This document shows positions 39,261 through 51,073 of a DNA stretch of 64,000 nt, in pieces. The notes under the pieces were generated by a model. That model had not been told where the DNA came from, did no database searches, and was given only the letters and a program-made list of their open reading frames with translations. Where the stretch lies: positions 104,494-168,493 of the forward strand of contig VXAU01004726.1 in assembly GCA_013399695.1 (NCBI GenBank). Direction: 5' to 3'. Each line of letters starts with the position of its first letter. The stretch's first letter is position 1. The translations under genes were made by a program, and so were the position numbers. The stretch is from Formicarius rufipectus. Lineage: Eukaryota; Chordata; Aves; Passeriformes; Formicariidae.

Positions 39261-39553
39261 GACACTGATCTCTGTGGTGTCTAGTGATAGGACCTCTGGG
39301 AATGTCCTGAAGTTGTGTCAGGGGAGGCTTAGGTTGGATGTTGTCAAAATGTTCTTCACCCAAAGGGTGGTTGAACACCAGAACAGGTTCTCAAGAGCAG
39401 TGGTCACAGCACTAAGCCTGACAGAGTTCAACAAATTCTGGACAATGCTCTCAGGTGCATGGTGTGATGCTTGGGGATGGTTCTGTGCAGGGCTAAGGGT
39501 CGGACTTGATCCTTGTGAGTCCCTTCCAACTCAGCATATTCTGTGATTCTGTA
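39261..39553 (+). mobile_element. CR1 LINE 3' end (avian-type subfamily)
   Basis: About 290 bases match the well-known 3' terminal region of bird CR1 elements. It runs from ctagtgataggacc, through ggttcttcacccaaagggtggttgaacacc-type sequence, then cacagcac.aagcctgacagagttcaa, and a segment ending cccttccaactcagcatattctgtgattctg. The terminus falls in the short ATTCTGTG octamer repeat that ends CR1 copies in place of a poly(A) tail. The copy is strongly 5'-truncated, as is usual for CR1, and antisense to the GRID2 transcript. It is better preserved than the fragment at 36420-37640, which suggests a separate, younger insertion. A shared origin with an intervening insertion cannot be excluded. 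This tail is the best single marker that the genome is avian. Confidence 0.93.
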
Positions 39554-42207
39554 AATGATGAAAATTGTTTGAAAATATAAAAAAGCAGATACAGTTGAAA
39601 AAAATGGTTATAAAATAAGATCACTTTAACTGAGTCTGTATAAAGACAAATTCTGCTTCTAGGGAAGTGACCATGCAGTCAGGTCATAGTTCAGTTTATT
39701 TTCAGCTATCGCTTATGCAGCGTTGTGGGGGAAAATGTTATGTGTGGTCTTTATGGTAAGTGTTTTTCTCATTGTAGTTACTGGGATAACACCAATATTA
39801 TCCCAATATTAATATTATCTCAAATTAACTAGGGTAATAGGGCTATTCTGAGGATGAATTGAGTCATTTCAGGATGAATTTTAACCAATACATGTATTTT
39901 CCAGCATTTGTTGATCTTGTTTAGCATTCTGCACCTTAATTAAGCAGCACTTGTCAAGTCACTTTCATTTTATGGCTTAGTAAGAATTAATTACTTTGCC
40001 ACTAAAAAAATTATCTATGCTTCCAGCTAGAAGAAAAACATAATAGGATTTGGATATGTCTCTTTCTAAAGCATACCCTCCTCTATAAATTCAAACCCTA
40101 GACTCACAACTGGTAACATGTTCACATATGTCAGTCAAAAGTCTTAAAAAAAGTACACAGAAAATGTTGAACAGTGAAAAGGTCAGATCCATAAAGAAGC
40201 AACCAAACTTTTTTTTAGGTGATTAAGTACCACCGAGGTCAGACACTCGAGCATCAACATATCTTTGTAGATAGGTTATAGATCAATTTAGGCTAGCTGT
40301 GTTAGACTTCACTGTTGCATAGAACTGTCCCTAAGAAGTAATCCCTAAATTTTAGGCAAAAAATAACTGATGCCATGGCTTACACTGAAGTCTTTATTTA
40401 TGACTAATTCAGATAAAGTTTTCCAGTTCTTTTTTTGCTTGCTTGTTTTGTTGATTGGTTGTTTTTCCCTAGGACAGCAAGGATTAATTCATAGATAGAT
40501 TTAGGCTTAGAAACAGGGCACATTAATCCAAGAGATTTAACTGTTGGCAGGGACAGCTGTGGCAGAAAGTAGTAATACTGCTTGCTAGCCAGTTTGAAGA
40601 CCTGGGTGAGCCACGTTAAAGAAAAGGTTAAAGAACATTCTGTTTTTCAGAATCAGGAAATACCTAATTACTGCATTCTTGTGTAACCCTTTTGCAGAAA
40701 TCCTGTAGTCAGTTGCATTGAGATGTTTAAAGCCTTGGGTATGCCTTAGCTTCAAGAGAATAATGGTTTAGCAAAATACTGTGAAAAGAATGACTAGGCA
40801 AGAAAGACATACTTTACCACTGTGCCCCCGTTATTCAGAGGCAGAGGTCTCACTATCAAATAAGACATACCAGTTATAACATGGAGAGAATAATGTGAAC
40901 TTATTTGACAGAAGACACAAGACTAAGACTCTCTGTAACATGCACAAACTAAAGTCTTAAGCTTCCACACTTTTAGAAGTGGATTAAACTTGAAGTCACC
41001 TAACACCGGCCTTTCATATGACAAATCCTTTGATTTCTTCGTTCACCTCACTCCTCCAACCTTCCTGTAAAATGTCAGTGCCTGTGAGAAGGTGGTGACA
41101 CCCTCCTCTAACATAGAAAAAAAACAGTGCAGTAGTTTGAGTAAAATCAGTCTCCGCCAATGGACTCTAATTCTGTCCTACAGGAATCATAAAGCACAAT
41201 AATGTCAATATTGGTTCACTGATTAAAAGCACAGCATCAGTACCTATGGGAAATAGCTCAGGACCTCCAGATTTATTTGGCATTTACCAAGAAAAGCCAC
41301 TCAATTACTATTAATTCATGTTGCATTTGAGACAGTGATTTTAAGATTTAGGGGGAACAGAAATTATGCTTTGCTGCCACAAAATTTTGGCATTTGAAAT
41401 GCTGACTGTCTTGATTTAAATGCCATTTGCAATGTGGATTGCATGTGAAAAAAGATGCAACCAGGAACTATACAACCTGAGTGCCTCTACTCTTGGTATT
41501 GTGTATTGGCAGAATATGAAAAGCTGAGCCCCCAAAGGTATTAAGAGTAGCTGTTTGACTGGAAAAGGAGATTAACGTCCACTCTTTCTTCTTCTAGTTC
41601 CTCTAAATTAATTTAAAAACTGTAACAATTTGATTCAAAACGAACACTGAAGCAGAGCACGAATGTCATCAAGTGAGGTTATACAGCAAAGACCTACTTC
41701 AAAACTCTCAAGGGAAAGGGAACATTTAACTAGTCCTCCCTAGTGCACTGACTAACAGAATTCTGCATGCTTTGCTTCTCAAAGTAGAGTTTTGGATGTC
41801 ATGAGGCACTGACAGGAAGAGTGGCCCAGCCTTCATATCAGCCGAGAAAGAGAAGCTGCAAGAGCACTGAACACAAACTGGCTTCGTATCCAAAAGCTGA
41901 AACGAAGTAAAAATGGAAATTAAGTTTGCTGTGGACTACTTGAATCCTCCTATCTTTTGTGAAAGATATCACAAGAACTATACCTTCAACAACACACTAA
42001 TATCCGATGCTACCTGGAAATCTGAAATGAAAACCTATTAACTGCTTGTTGTATCTGTGCAAACCTACTGACTTCAATTTCACTTTTCTGACTTCTCTGA
42101 AGCTGGGTGGATAGTACTACAACCAGAATCTGGATTACTTTCTCTAAATCCTTATACTCATTTCCATTCTGGCCTTCAAGGCTCCCCAAGGTACAATTTG
42201 AACTGGT

Positions 42208-42234
42208 TAAAAGAAAAAAAAAAAAGAAAAAAGG
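42208..42234 (+). repeat. A-rich tract
   Basis: A runs interrupted by single G in the 10.4-kb intron. No retroelement body is recognisable. Confidence 0.85.
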
Positions 42235-42909
42235 GAACATCAGCTTTTTTCTTTATTGCTTATTCATGTTTTCCACTCTGCAGTAATTCAGCATGGTAAA
42301 CAAACTGCCTCTCTCTTATGTGCTGGTTTAAGTTCCAATTTTGGCAGTTTTGTAAACTAAAGTTTTACACTCCCACCATAGCTAGCATAACTTCATTCCC
42401 TAATGGATACTTAACACATCTAATTACTCTACTTTTGAGCTGAAAGCGCTGTTGAAAAATGTCCCTGTTCTTTCATTCCAGGAGCTTTCCAGCTGCAACA
42501 TTTTCTACTGAATAAAACATTTTCAGTAACTTTGCCCATAAATAATACAGCACAAAAGACCAATCTAGTCCCAACTGTGCAAAATAATCTCAGATTTCCA
42601 CTGAGGGCTTTCTAGTGACATCATAATAAACTGCAAGAAAAAGATGAAGATGTATTAAATTATAGTTTGGGCATATTTTTTTTTTTAGACATGTTAAGAA
42701 AACAGACATTTTTAACAGTAATTCGAACATTTTTCTGGACTACTTCAAAACTAGAATGGACATGATTTCAAAGTAGCATGCAAAGGCATCTTTCATTCTT
42801 ATAAAGGACAAACTGAATGACAGAATATATCACTATTATTTATTTTGCATGGAAAAATTCCTATGTTGTTCCTGCACAGTCCTTACTCAGATTTAACGCT
42901 TTTTAAACT

Positions 42910-42941
42910 AAAAAAAAAAAAAAAGAAAAAAGAAAAAAAAA
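42910..42941 (+). repeat. A-rich tract
   Basis: Thirty-two bases consisting of A with two G interruptions. It is similar to the tract 700 bases earlier. Confidence 0.88.
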
Positions 42942-44868
42942 TGAATCAACTTCCTTCAAAACCTCATGCCACAACACAATGTTGACAAACATTGACCCTG
43001 AATGTCATTTTACTCCCCTATAAATTGTGCAGGGCTTATAATTGAGACTACAGAGTCAAACATTTGGGTTGTATCAAAATAGCCCTGTAGTATTCCATGA
43101 TCAAAAAGTCTGTTATTCAGAACACACAAAAAAGTGATAATTGGATTTAATTGGTAGTACAACTGCATCAGGGTAATATTTTGCTCATGTGATTTTACTT
43201 TGTTTTACATGTCTCTGTCTTAGAGTGCTTAGTCCTTTATTAGATGAAAGTGTCGGAGTTGTTATCTCAGAAAGAAAGGACAACCAAAAAACTACAGCAA
43301 ATTTCCAATAGGGAATAAGGACTGGTAAAGCCTGGGCAATTTGGGCCAAGGAACTCCCAAGAAGCAGGGAGAAAGGGTTCGTGAAGTGCAAGAGGATGCT
43401 CCTAAGGGGGGAGAGTCAGGAGATAACGAGGGAGTCAAAGTTAGGGATTGCCTTTGCTTTTGGGTCTGAACTTCATCTTCCAAATTCAAATTAAACTTGT
43501 CTGCTATTGCAGAGGTTTACTTGCTTATGTTCTGTGAAAGCCTGGATTGGTTTTACTATGCAGAAAATCCTCACTTGGATTTGGAGAAGTGCCTTTGTGC
43601 AAGCACAGTGACTGGCTGGTGTGCCACTGTGAATTCACAGAAGGCTGAGGCTCCCTCTACCTGGTCTATGACAGTGGCACACTGTCTCAAGGGGACTTTC
43701 AGAGAGATTTGGAAATCAGGTGAACTAGAGGCAGAAAGACTTTAGGTGATGATACACAGAAGTTAGGGACTTGACTCAACAACTGAGAAAACTGAATTTT
43801 CCCTAAGTTGAGCATTGGACCTGACTTGAAGATCAGGTTCTTACGTTTCCAGAGCAAGAAACAGAGCAGAATGTGCCTCTGATCTTTACCTTTTTGCAAA
43901 GAAGGATATATGGAAAAGGCTAACTTGGTCACCCCAACATACTTTCACGGACTTGTTGCCTCAAGATTAAAAAACTGCTATAAAAAAAATGGCCAGCTGC
44001 CCCTTAGAGTGTTTGGTTAGCTAATCCTTCACTGTATTTCCTAGTCTCTGCTTTGACCCAAGAATGAGCATTTGAAGGTGGGGAATGTCACTGGCACAGT
44101 GGTAATGAGGATAAGTCAGCATGCAGCTTGCTGAAAGAAAGGCCACTGGAGTACATAAGGTCAGAGAGAGGGTAGGAGACCTAGAAAGATGCCTGTGGTA
44201 TGCAGAGATGGTCTGCAAAAAAGGACTGGAAGGTATGACAGAAGCAGAGTTCACTGTAAAAGGTACAGGAGAAGATAAGGCATCAAGCAAAAGAACCCAT
44301 AGATAGAAAAAGAACAATGTGATCTTCTTCTGGGAGCAGAAGGAGCAAAGCTAACTAGTGAGTGAGTTTTTTATTATTTGTTACTGCTAACACATCTTTG
44401 CCTCGGCAGGATTAGGTGATTCAGCTTTGAGCTCCCCATACACTGAAGAAGCATTGGGTTCTTCCTGATCAACGTGTCAGAACACAAGTACTGTGAGGTA
44501 CGTCTGAGTGGAAAGCACAGCTGGAAAATATAGCAACATTTTATACTTTCCCATTTCATATACCGATACATTGGTTATCTCAAACTCAATTGCTTCTTTC
44601 AAAATATCTGTGTGTGCATACATCCATATGTATGTGTGCCACAGGGAAAAGTACATGCTAGAGGCCAAGCATTCTGATCCTTAAAACAAAGTGTTTCCAG
44701 GGCAACTGACAGTCTATGGTATATTGTTATTTTTCCAGCTTCCAAACTACTTCTCATGATGAAAAAACATTCATTCCTTTTATCACATTTAAGTAGAACA
44801 TTCATACCCCTCCACATGTATATTTATGCTCGCCCTCATTTCCCTCAAATCATTCTTTATCAACTTAC

Positions 44869-45007
44869 TGGATGGAGTTCTCAATGCGTGTGATGGTGAG
44901 GAAAGCTGCTAGGTTAGCTGTGTAGGAGGAGATGACAATCAAAGCAAAAAGCCACCAAGCTCCCATCATCAGTCGCGTTGCCAGGGTTGTGTATGGAACC
45001 TCTCCTC
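44869..45007 (-). CDS. GRID2: GRID2 coding exon: end of pore linker, M3 helix and SYTANLAAF gate (GluD2)
   Basis: The exon gives GA completing a Gly codon, 45 whole codons, then CA starting a Gln codon. The peptide runs GEVPYTTLATRLMMGAWWLF, then ALIVISSYTANLAAFLTI, then TRIENSI. Residues 12-35 form the M3 transmembrane helix. SYTANLAAF (residues 27-35) is the iGluR gate motif, and its eighth residue (Ala34 of this exon) is the position changed to Thr in the mouse Lurcher allele of Grid2. Here it is the normal Ala. QQGGEVPY is the expected junction with the preceding M2 exon, which fits the phase but lies upstream, beyond position 64000. The acceptor is CTTCCCTGCAG and the donor GTAAGTTG, both on the minus strand. 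Motif and reading frame are intact. The Asn in IENSI replaces a Ser that I recall from mammals. Confidence 0.97.
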
Positions 45008-48000
45008 CTGCAGGGAAGAAGGAAAAGGGAGAGTTTTCATTTGGCAGAAGGAAACCCAGATCCTAACTGTTCATGCACTTCTCAGGAGAACTAGACCCCA
45101 AGGTCAAAAGAGTAAAACAGTTTACTACAGCCTGGTGCTTTAGTAAACTGAGTAGAACTTGGAGCCACACTTCCTATCCAACAAAATGTACTGAAGAAAG
45201 CCCACAATGTGAGTTATCATTTCTGTATTTAATCTCTTTTGCTATTGTGACTTTAATTGCAATTCATCTGATAGTCCTGTCCAGTAATGGAAACACTTAA
45301 AGATCTCAGAAAAAAACCCACAAAAGTAAATTCTTACAATGTTCTTTCCTTAGAGATCTTATCTACAAACCTTAATTAAATTTTTCTTTCATTCTGGGGA
45401 ACATAAAGTTAAAAAAGCCCATCAAAACACAATTACTTTTCACAGTTCTGTAGACCAGCAGATGCTCATGAGAACCATATGTATGCAGACAACTTGCTGC
45501 AAGGGAACTTGGACATGCAGAGAAGAAAAGTCACATGCATTGAAGAGTAAAACGAAAATTATTTTGTATTCCCACAGTTGCTTTCCTTTAAAATCCAACT
45601 GTCATGTAAACAGAACATTAGCAGCAATTAAGCCTACTAGGATGAGCTGCACACCAATTGTGTGACCAGAGTCTAGTTAGGTAAGCCATAAAAAGAAGCA
45701 TTTTTTTATCCAAATAGCTGCCCCCAAATGCACTAATTTGGAGTACTTACAAGAGCTCTTCCAGTTAAAAACATATGAATCACAGATTTTTCAGATAAAG
45801 GAAAATTAATTTTTTTAAAAATCCCCCTTTTGTCTGCACTGTAAGTTTTGTCACAGCTACAAGTAATTAGGGGAGATAGTGAATGCAACAAACGCCCACA
45901 GTCAACTGTTCAAGATGTTCACCCTTTTCATCTCCCTCTACATTCATCAGTTTGAAAAGCTGACATTATTTTTGAGGTAGGTTTCTCAGATACAAAATCT
46001 CATGATGGTACAATACCTATGATTTGCAAAAGTAGTTTGTTACAGATTCAGTCATCTGTAAGAAGTTTGGTTTTTACTTACATGAAAACTCCTTCATGTT
46101 TCCCAAGCAAGTAGGTTTAAAGGGAGTACAAATTATTCCCATTCCAAGAACAAATGATTTTCAGTTATGTACAGAAACTAGGTATTTAATCAGTGCTGTA
46201 TATGAAGGATCATCTTCATGTTTTCCTGAGTTTGTCTTACCTATACAAAGCACTGCTAACTGCAGCACCATACAAATTGGAAGCCTCATTCCTGCATCAG
46301 TGATGTGGAGTTGCACCATATGTGAAATAATAACTGACTCCACTTACTTATACTTTTGGTACACAAACACTATAATCCTTTGCCTTTTGAGAATTCCAGT
46401 ATCAAGAGACCAAATCTATGTTAGACCTGCGCAGTTGAAAATTAGTTTACTTTTATTTCCAAGATGCCATGTAATTGTCTGAAATAAGAATCTATTGATC
46501 TGATTGGAAGATATTATTTCAGTATAAGAATTATTGAAGATGAACACTAACTTCAACATCTGCAGATTTGGTTTTCTCTGCTGCATAAATTTTAAATGAT
46601 TTTTAATAGAATATTTCCACTTTAGAGCAGTTTTTGCAATGTCTTTGGAATATGTAATTTAAAAATGATTTTTTAATAAAATGAAAAGAGCAGACAGTTA
46701 TACTAATTTATCAGAACAGGTTGTTTGTCTTTTTAACTTTCAGGTGTCAATCCCTGCAGATAATTTTTGTATTGAATTGAAATGTGTGATTGAGAAGAAG
46801 CTAATGATCTCCTGGACATCCTTGCATTTTCATTTTCCAGCTTAATGAGTAAAACTCTAAGTTCTCTCACATTTTTTTATTTGAAATGAAATGTCAGAAA
46901 AGAGAGAACTATTGAAACAGACACACCTGCCATCTGGTTTTCAAGTGAGGATGCTGTGCAATACTTGAACATGAAAGCCATTATAGATCCCTCAGTTACA
47001 GTATTCCCTACTGTAAATACAGTGCAGTTTTCCCATACATCAGTAAAGTTGTCCCCACTACTCGTTGTTACTGTTTTCCTTTTTCCCCTCCATGTTAAAA
47101 ACAGACTTTAAACCCCGTGAATGCTGACTAGTCCAAGTGCTTTTATCTCATCCAGGTAGTTGTGAAGTCTTGTTCCTAATTCACAGTTGTACCTTGTATA
47201 TCAGCAGTCAATAAATGAAGTTTGAGGACAAAGCTTGTATCTGAGTGCATGCACAATAAACACATATCAAAATAATTCACTCCTCTAAAAAGCCTTGCAC
47301 TGAGGCTTCTTAAGCCACCATTTCTAAAGTAGAGCTGACACCATAAGTGCAGGAATTTTAAGCAGTATAGGCAGGGCACTCCACCTTTCCCCGTGAAAGA
47401 ACGAAAGAAACAAAAATCAAAGGAGATCTTTTACTGCCATGGTATCATTTCTTTGGCATCTATTAGGAGACTTAATGCGATACAGTCTTGTTCCATTGTA
47501 CTGTTTCCCAAAATGCTTCCTGCTACTTGACAGTTCACCTTAAGAAATCTCTTCACTGGGGAGCAGTTTTGTTTCTGTGGGTAAAGCTTTCCAAAGTTTT
47601 CTTTCAGCCCAAATTTACATGTTTTCTCAGTGCAGAAGGGTACCAATTGGCTCAGGAGAGCAACAATCACTTATTTTTCCTGAGCATTACCATGATAAAG
47701 AGCTACAGACCTAACAGACACTGTTGTTCACTGTAAATTAGTATGCAGAAGAGACATGCATGCAAACCTGAGCATTGCTTTCCAATATCTAGTACAACTT
47801 TCAGGAGCATCAACCTCTTTATAGATGACAATATATTCCAGCTACAAGGGGCTATGCACAGAACACAGAATGCAAAGGTGAAGGGAGCCAGAAAAATGGA
47901 ACAAATCTTTGCCTGCTATTGTCTTTGGTATCATACCAGCAAATCTTAATAACCCCTAATGGCAAAGAGGACTAAATACACATTGATGACCAGAGTAAAG

Positions 48001-51000
48001 TCTGTTCTAGGATACCTCATTCCTATAGCAAAATTCATCAATGGGAGTTATCATACTGGTTGTTGTTACACTAAAAACACTACTGTTGGAGGACACTGAG
48101 CAACACTTAGAAGTGCTAAGCTCCACTCATGAAGCAAATGGAAATCAAAGAAGACACTCAGCAGTCTTGGAGTTGCTTTGTCATCTTGACAGACAGATCT
48201 CAAATGAATACAGAGGCTATATTATTCTTCATCTTGGCCTTTCCAATAATCTGGCAGAAGGGTTTAATGCAGCACAAAGTGCCACTACCTCTAAATCACC
48301 TATGTTGTGGCTACAGCTCCTAGTATAATTCATCTGACACATGACGTGGGCTAAAATCCCTAAAAAACTCTAATCTCCCTTTAAAATCTTCAGATTGCAT
48401 GTGCAAGAAGGAAAAGATATTTTCCAGAGTAAACTGAACTAGAAAAATCAATCTTAATGGGATGTTTCTGAAAAAGCTGAATTACTATAGAAGTCACAGT
48501 GAAGGAAATTACTTTTAGTCCTCCCACTCTCATCTAATGCAGGTCTCCTTCATCAATCCTAGACCGTTTTAATATTGGCCTACTTCAGATGACAGGCTTA
48601 GACTGCAATTTATCTTATGAATTTTTCTTTATTCCCATTTCTTTCCAAATGCTTCAAGCTAAATAGAAGCCAAGAAAAAGAATGCATTGTCTTGACAATG
48701 CAAACAATATAATGCATAATTATGGCAGAGCTAAATTTCATGAAAAACCCACTTTAGGACATAAAATATGAATGTATACAGATTTTTTAATATTTTAAAA
48801 ACTGTTTCCCCTCATTAGCAGTCAGTTTAAATGTTTCTTCAAGTCAAAAATCACAAGAGAGAGTTACAGGCAAGAAGGAGGAATGAAATCATGGGACAAG
48901 TAGGCAAAATAGTGAAATTGAGGATGCCATTCTGGTGAGATCTTAGTACTTCACAATTCTGGACTAAAACTGAAGAATTCAAAATGCACAGGCTCTTTCT
49001 CCAAGTATCTTTTTTTTTTTTCAGGGGTTTTTCAATTGTCTGCTTGAAGAAAAACTGCATTTAACTGCAGAGTTCAGAACTATGAAAGTGTTTCAGAGGG
49101 AAATGAAAAAAATTCTCAATTATGGACAAAAATAAAAGGTGCAATGTTTCTTGAACAAGTTTTAGCTGTAGTTGGCAATTAAAAGTGTTCAAGTCTGGTG
49201 GCAGCCATCTTGCTGAAAAGTGATGCAATTTTTGTTACTAGTTAATCCAGACAGTAAATATGCAAGATAAAGCCTCTCTCTGTGATTTAATATCAATTTA
49301 ACAACTTCACTGTGATTCCACAATACTTATTAATAAAATTAATGTTCTTAGCATCTCAAAAATGGGGTTTTTTTACTATTATTAAAGCAAATAGCTTGGC
49401 AGCATAGAGCCCACAATGCTGAGAATTCTCAAAATTGATTACTCAGAAACTAGCCTTTTGAAAATTAATTATTGAAATGTACTTTATAAACAACCACACA
49501 CACAGAGGAAAGCCATAAACCTCCATTATTCTATGTCCTGGATTTCATATCTGAATTATGTTTTGGGGGGCAGTTGAGAGCTGGATTAGGAGTCTGCTGT
49601 AGCTTTTCCATATGTGAAGAGAGAGGCTCTACCCCTCTTCAGGAAGGACACTACAAAATGCATGGTTTCTATTTGTGATACCCACAATTGCCAGGGAAAT
49701 ACTGGGGAGTAAGTTTTCATTATTGGTAAAGCTCAATTTCTCACCAATACTTACCATCAAAGCTACCTTAGCATTCTCACTGTAAGAATCTATCTCAGTT
49801 ATGGATAACTTTGTCAAATTTCAATCATCTAATAATGCAATAGTCTTCGCAAAAGGTCTGCAGTGAGCTGAATTTCTGTGTAAAGCAGTTTTCCAGGTAC
49901 TTTAGAGAACTATGAAAAATACATTAGTTGTGACTGCTTTGTTGACCAACTCTAATACTGCCAAACTTGAAAGCAAGAATCTTGATTGTGCTTGGAAAAG
50001 GAAGGTGAAGAAATAATAGGATGGGTTATCTGGGGACAGAGTTTGATGTTGCTTTTTCTAAAAAAAAAATAAATAAATTCTGTCCCCATTCAGTGAATTA
50101 TTGGCCCTTGGTAAAAACACAAGGAATTGAGATTTGGCTGCAATTTAGCCTTCAGCTTGTTAGAACAGTCACATCAATTATGCTGTGCATCTGCAATTTC
50201 CATAAATAAAGAAGTGTAGACTTCTGTAGCAAATAGTTTTGATCAATGTACCTCTTCTGTTTTCTTTGTGAAAGGGACATTAATAGAGAATGGGTGCAAG
50301 AGAAGTAGCTTGTATTAACAAAGAGGCAACAGCATTTTATATTTCCACTATTTTTTGCCATGAGAAACAAAACCTAAAGTCTGACTGAGCTCTGTTATCT
50401 TTACAAAACTCTGCAAAGCAGAGCTCTTCAAAGGCACAATCTTTCAAGGCATTAGCTATTGCTATTGTTCTGTTAAAAACTATCTTGATAATATAAAATC
50501 TCTCCCATTTTCAACTGGAAATTTTCACTTCAATGTAGGACAAAAATAATACTTTACAGTCAATGATGCCTATACCTATTTCTACCAGCTGTGAAATAAA
50601 TACAGCTTGGAAGTTGTCAGGAAATCTCTCACTATGAATTTTTCTTCCTTTCTTTTTCATATTTTTCAACCATACTTTCCCATTCTTTCTTAACCTATGC
50701 AGAGTGTATTCATTTCCATAACATTTAAACCTGAGTTTGTAATACTACATTTTGTGCTGAAGTTAACACCCATTGACCACAACAGGCAAGAAATATTATT
50801 CTACAGAAGAATACAACCCTTTGAATTGGTAATGCCTACCAAATAAGCTTGTATATCAGTGGCTGAATTCCCTATCCTTGCAAATATTGGCAGGTTGCAG
50901 GGGATTGAGACTGGGGAAGGAACTGATCATGAAGCAGGGCTGGCAGCCAGATTCTATAAGGTCTGGACAAGTTCAAGAGCCAGATAGTGCTTTTATTCAC

Positions 51001-51050
51001 CCTACCACCTGTTCCTTCTGCAGCATTTAGTTTTTATTAAAATGTAGGGG

Positions 51051-51073
51051 TTTTGTTTGTTTGTTTGTTTTTT
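51051..51073 (+). repeat. Short (TTTG)n repeat
   Basis: About five TTTG-type units run into a T-run, in the intron upstream of the M3 exon. Confidence 0.85.

Larger units (their letters stand above)
34429..44868 (-). other. GRID2: GRID2 intron, 10.4 kb, between the M3 exon and the first S2 exon
   Basis: This complete intron has a GTAAGTTG donor (minus strand, 44868 downward) and an ATTAAG acceptor at 34429. It splits a Gln codon after its second base. It holds two CR1 fragments in the + orientation, antisense to the gene: a decayed ORF2 piece at 36420-37640 and a 3' end at 39261-39553. Other content is a T-rich patch at 34548-34600, A-rich runs at 42208-42234 and 42910-42941, and otherwise unique AT-rich DNA with no recognisable gene. 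Open frames overlapping 36554-37011 are remnants of the CR1 reverse-transcriptase reading frame, not host genes. Confidence 0.88.

Noticed and set aside
39783..39804. Small inverted repeat gggataa / ttatccc with an 8-base loop.
   Set aside because: A 7-bp stem is expected by chance many times in 64 kb and has no associated feature.
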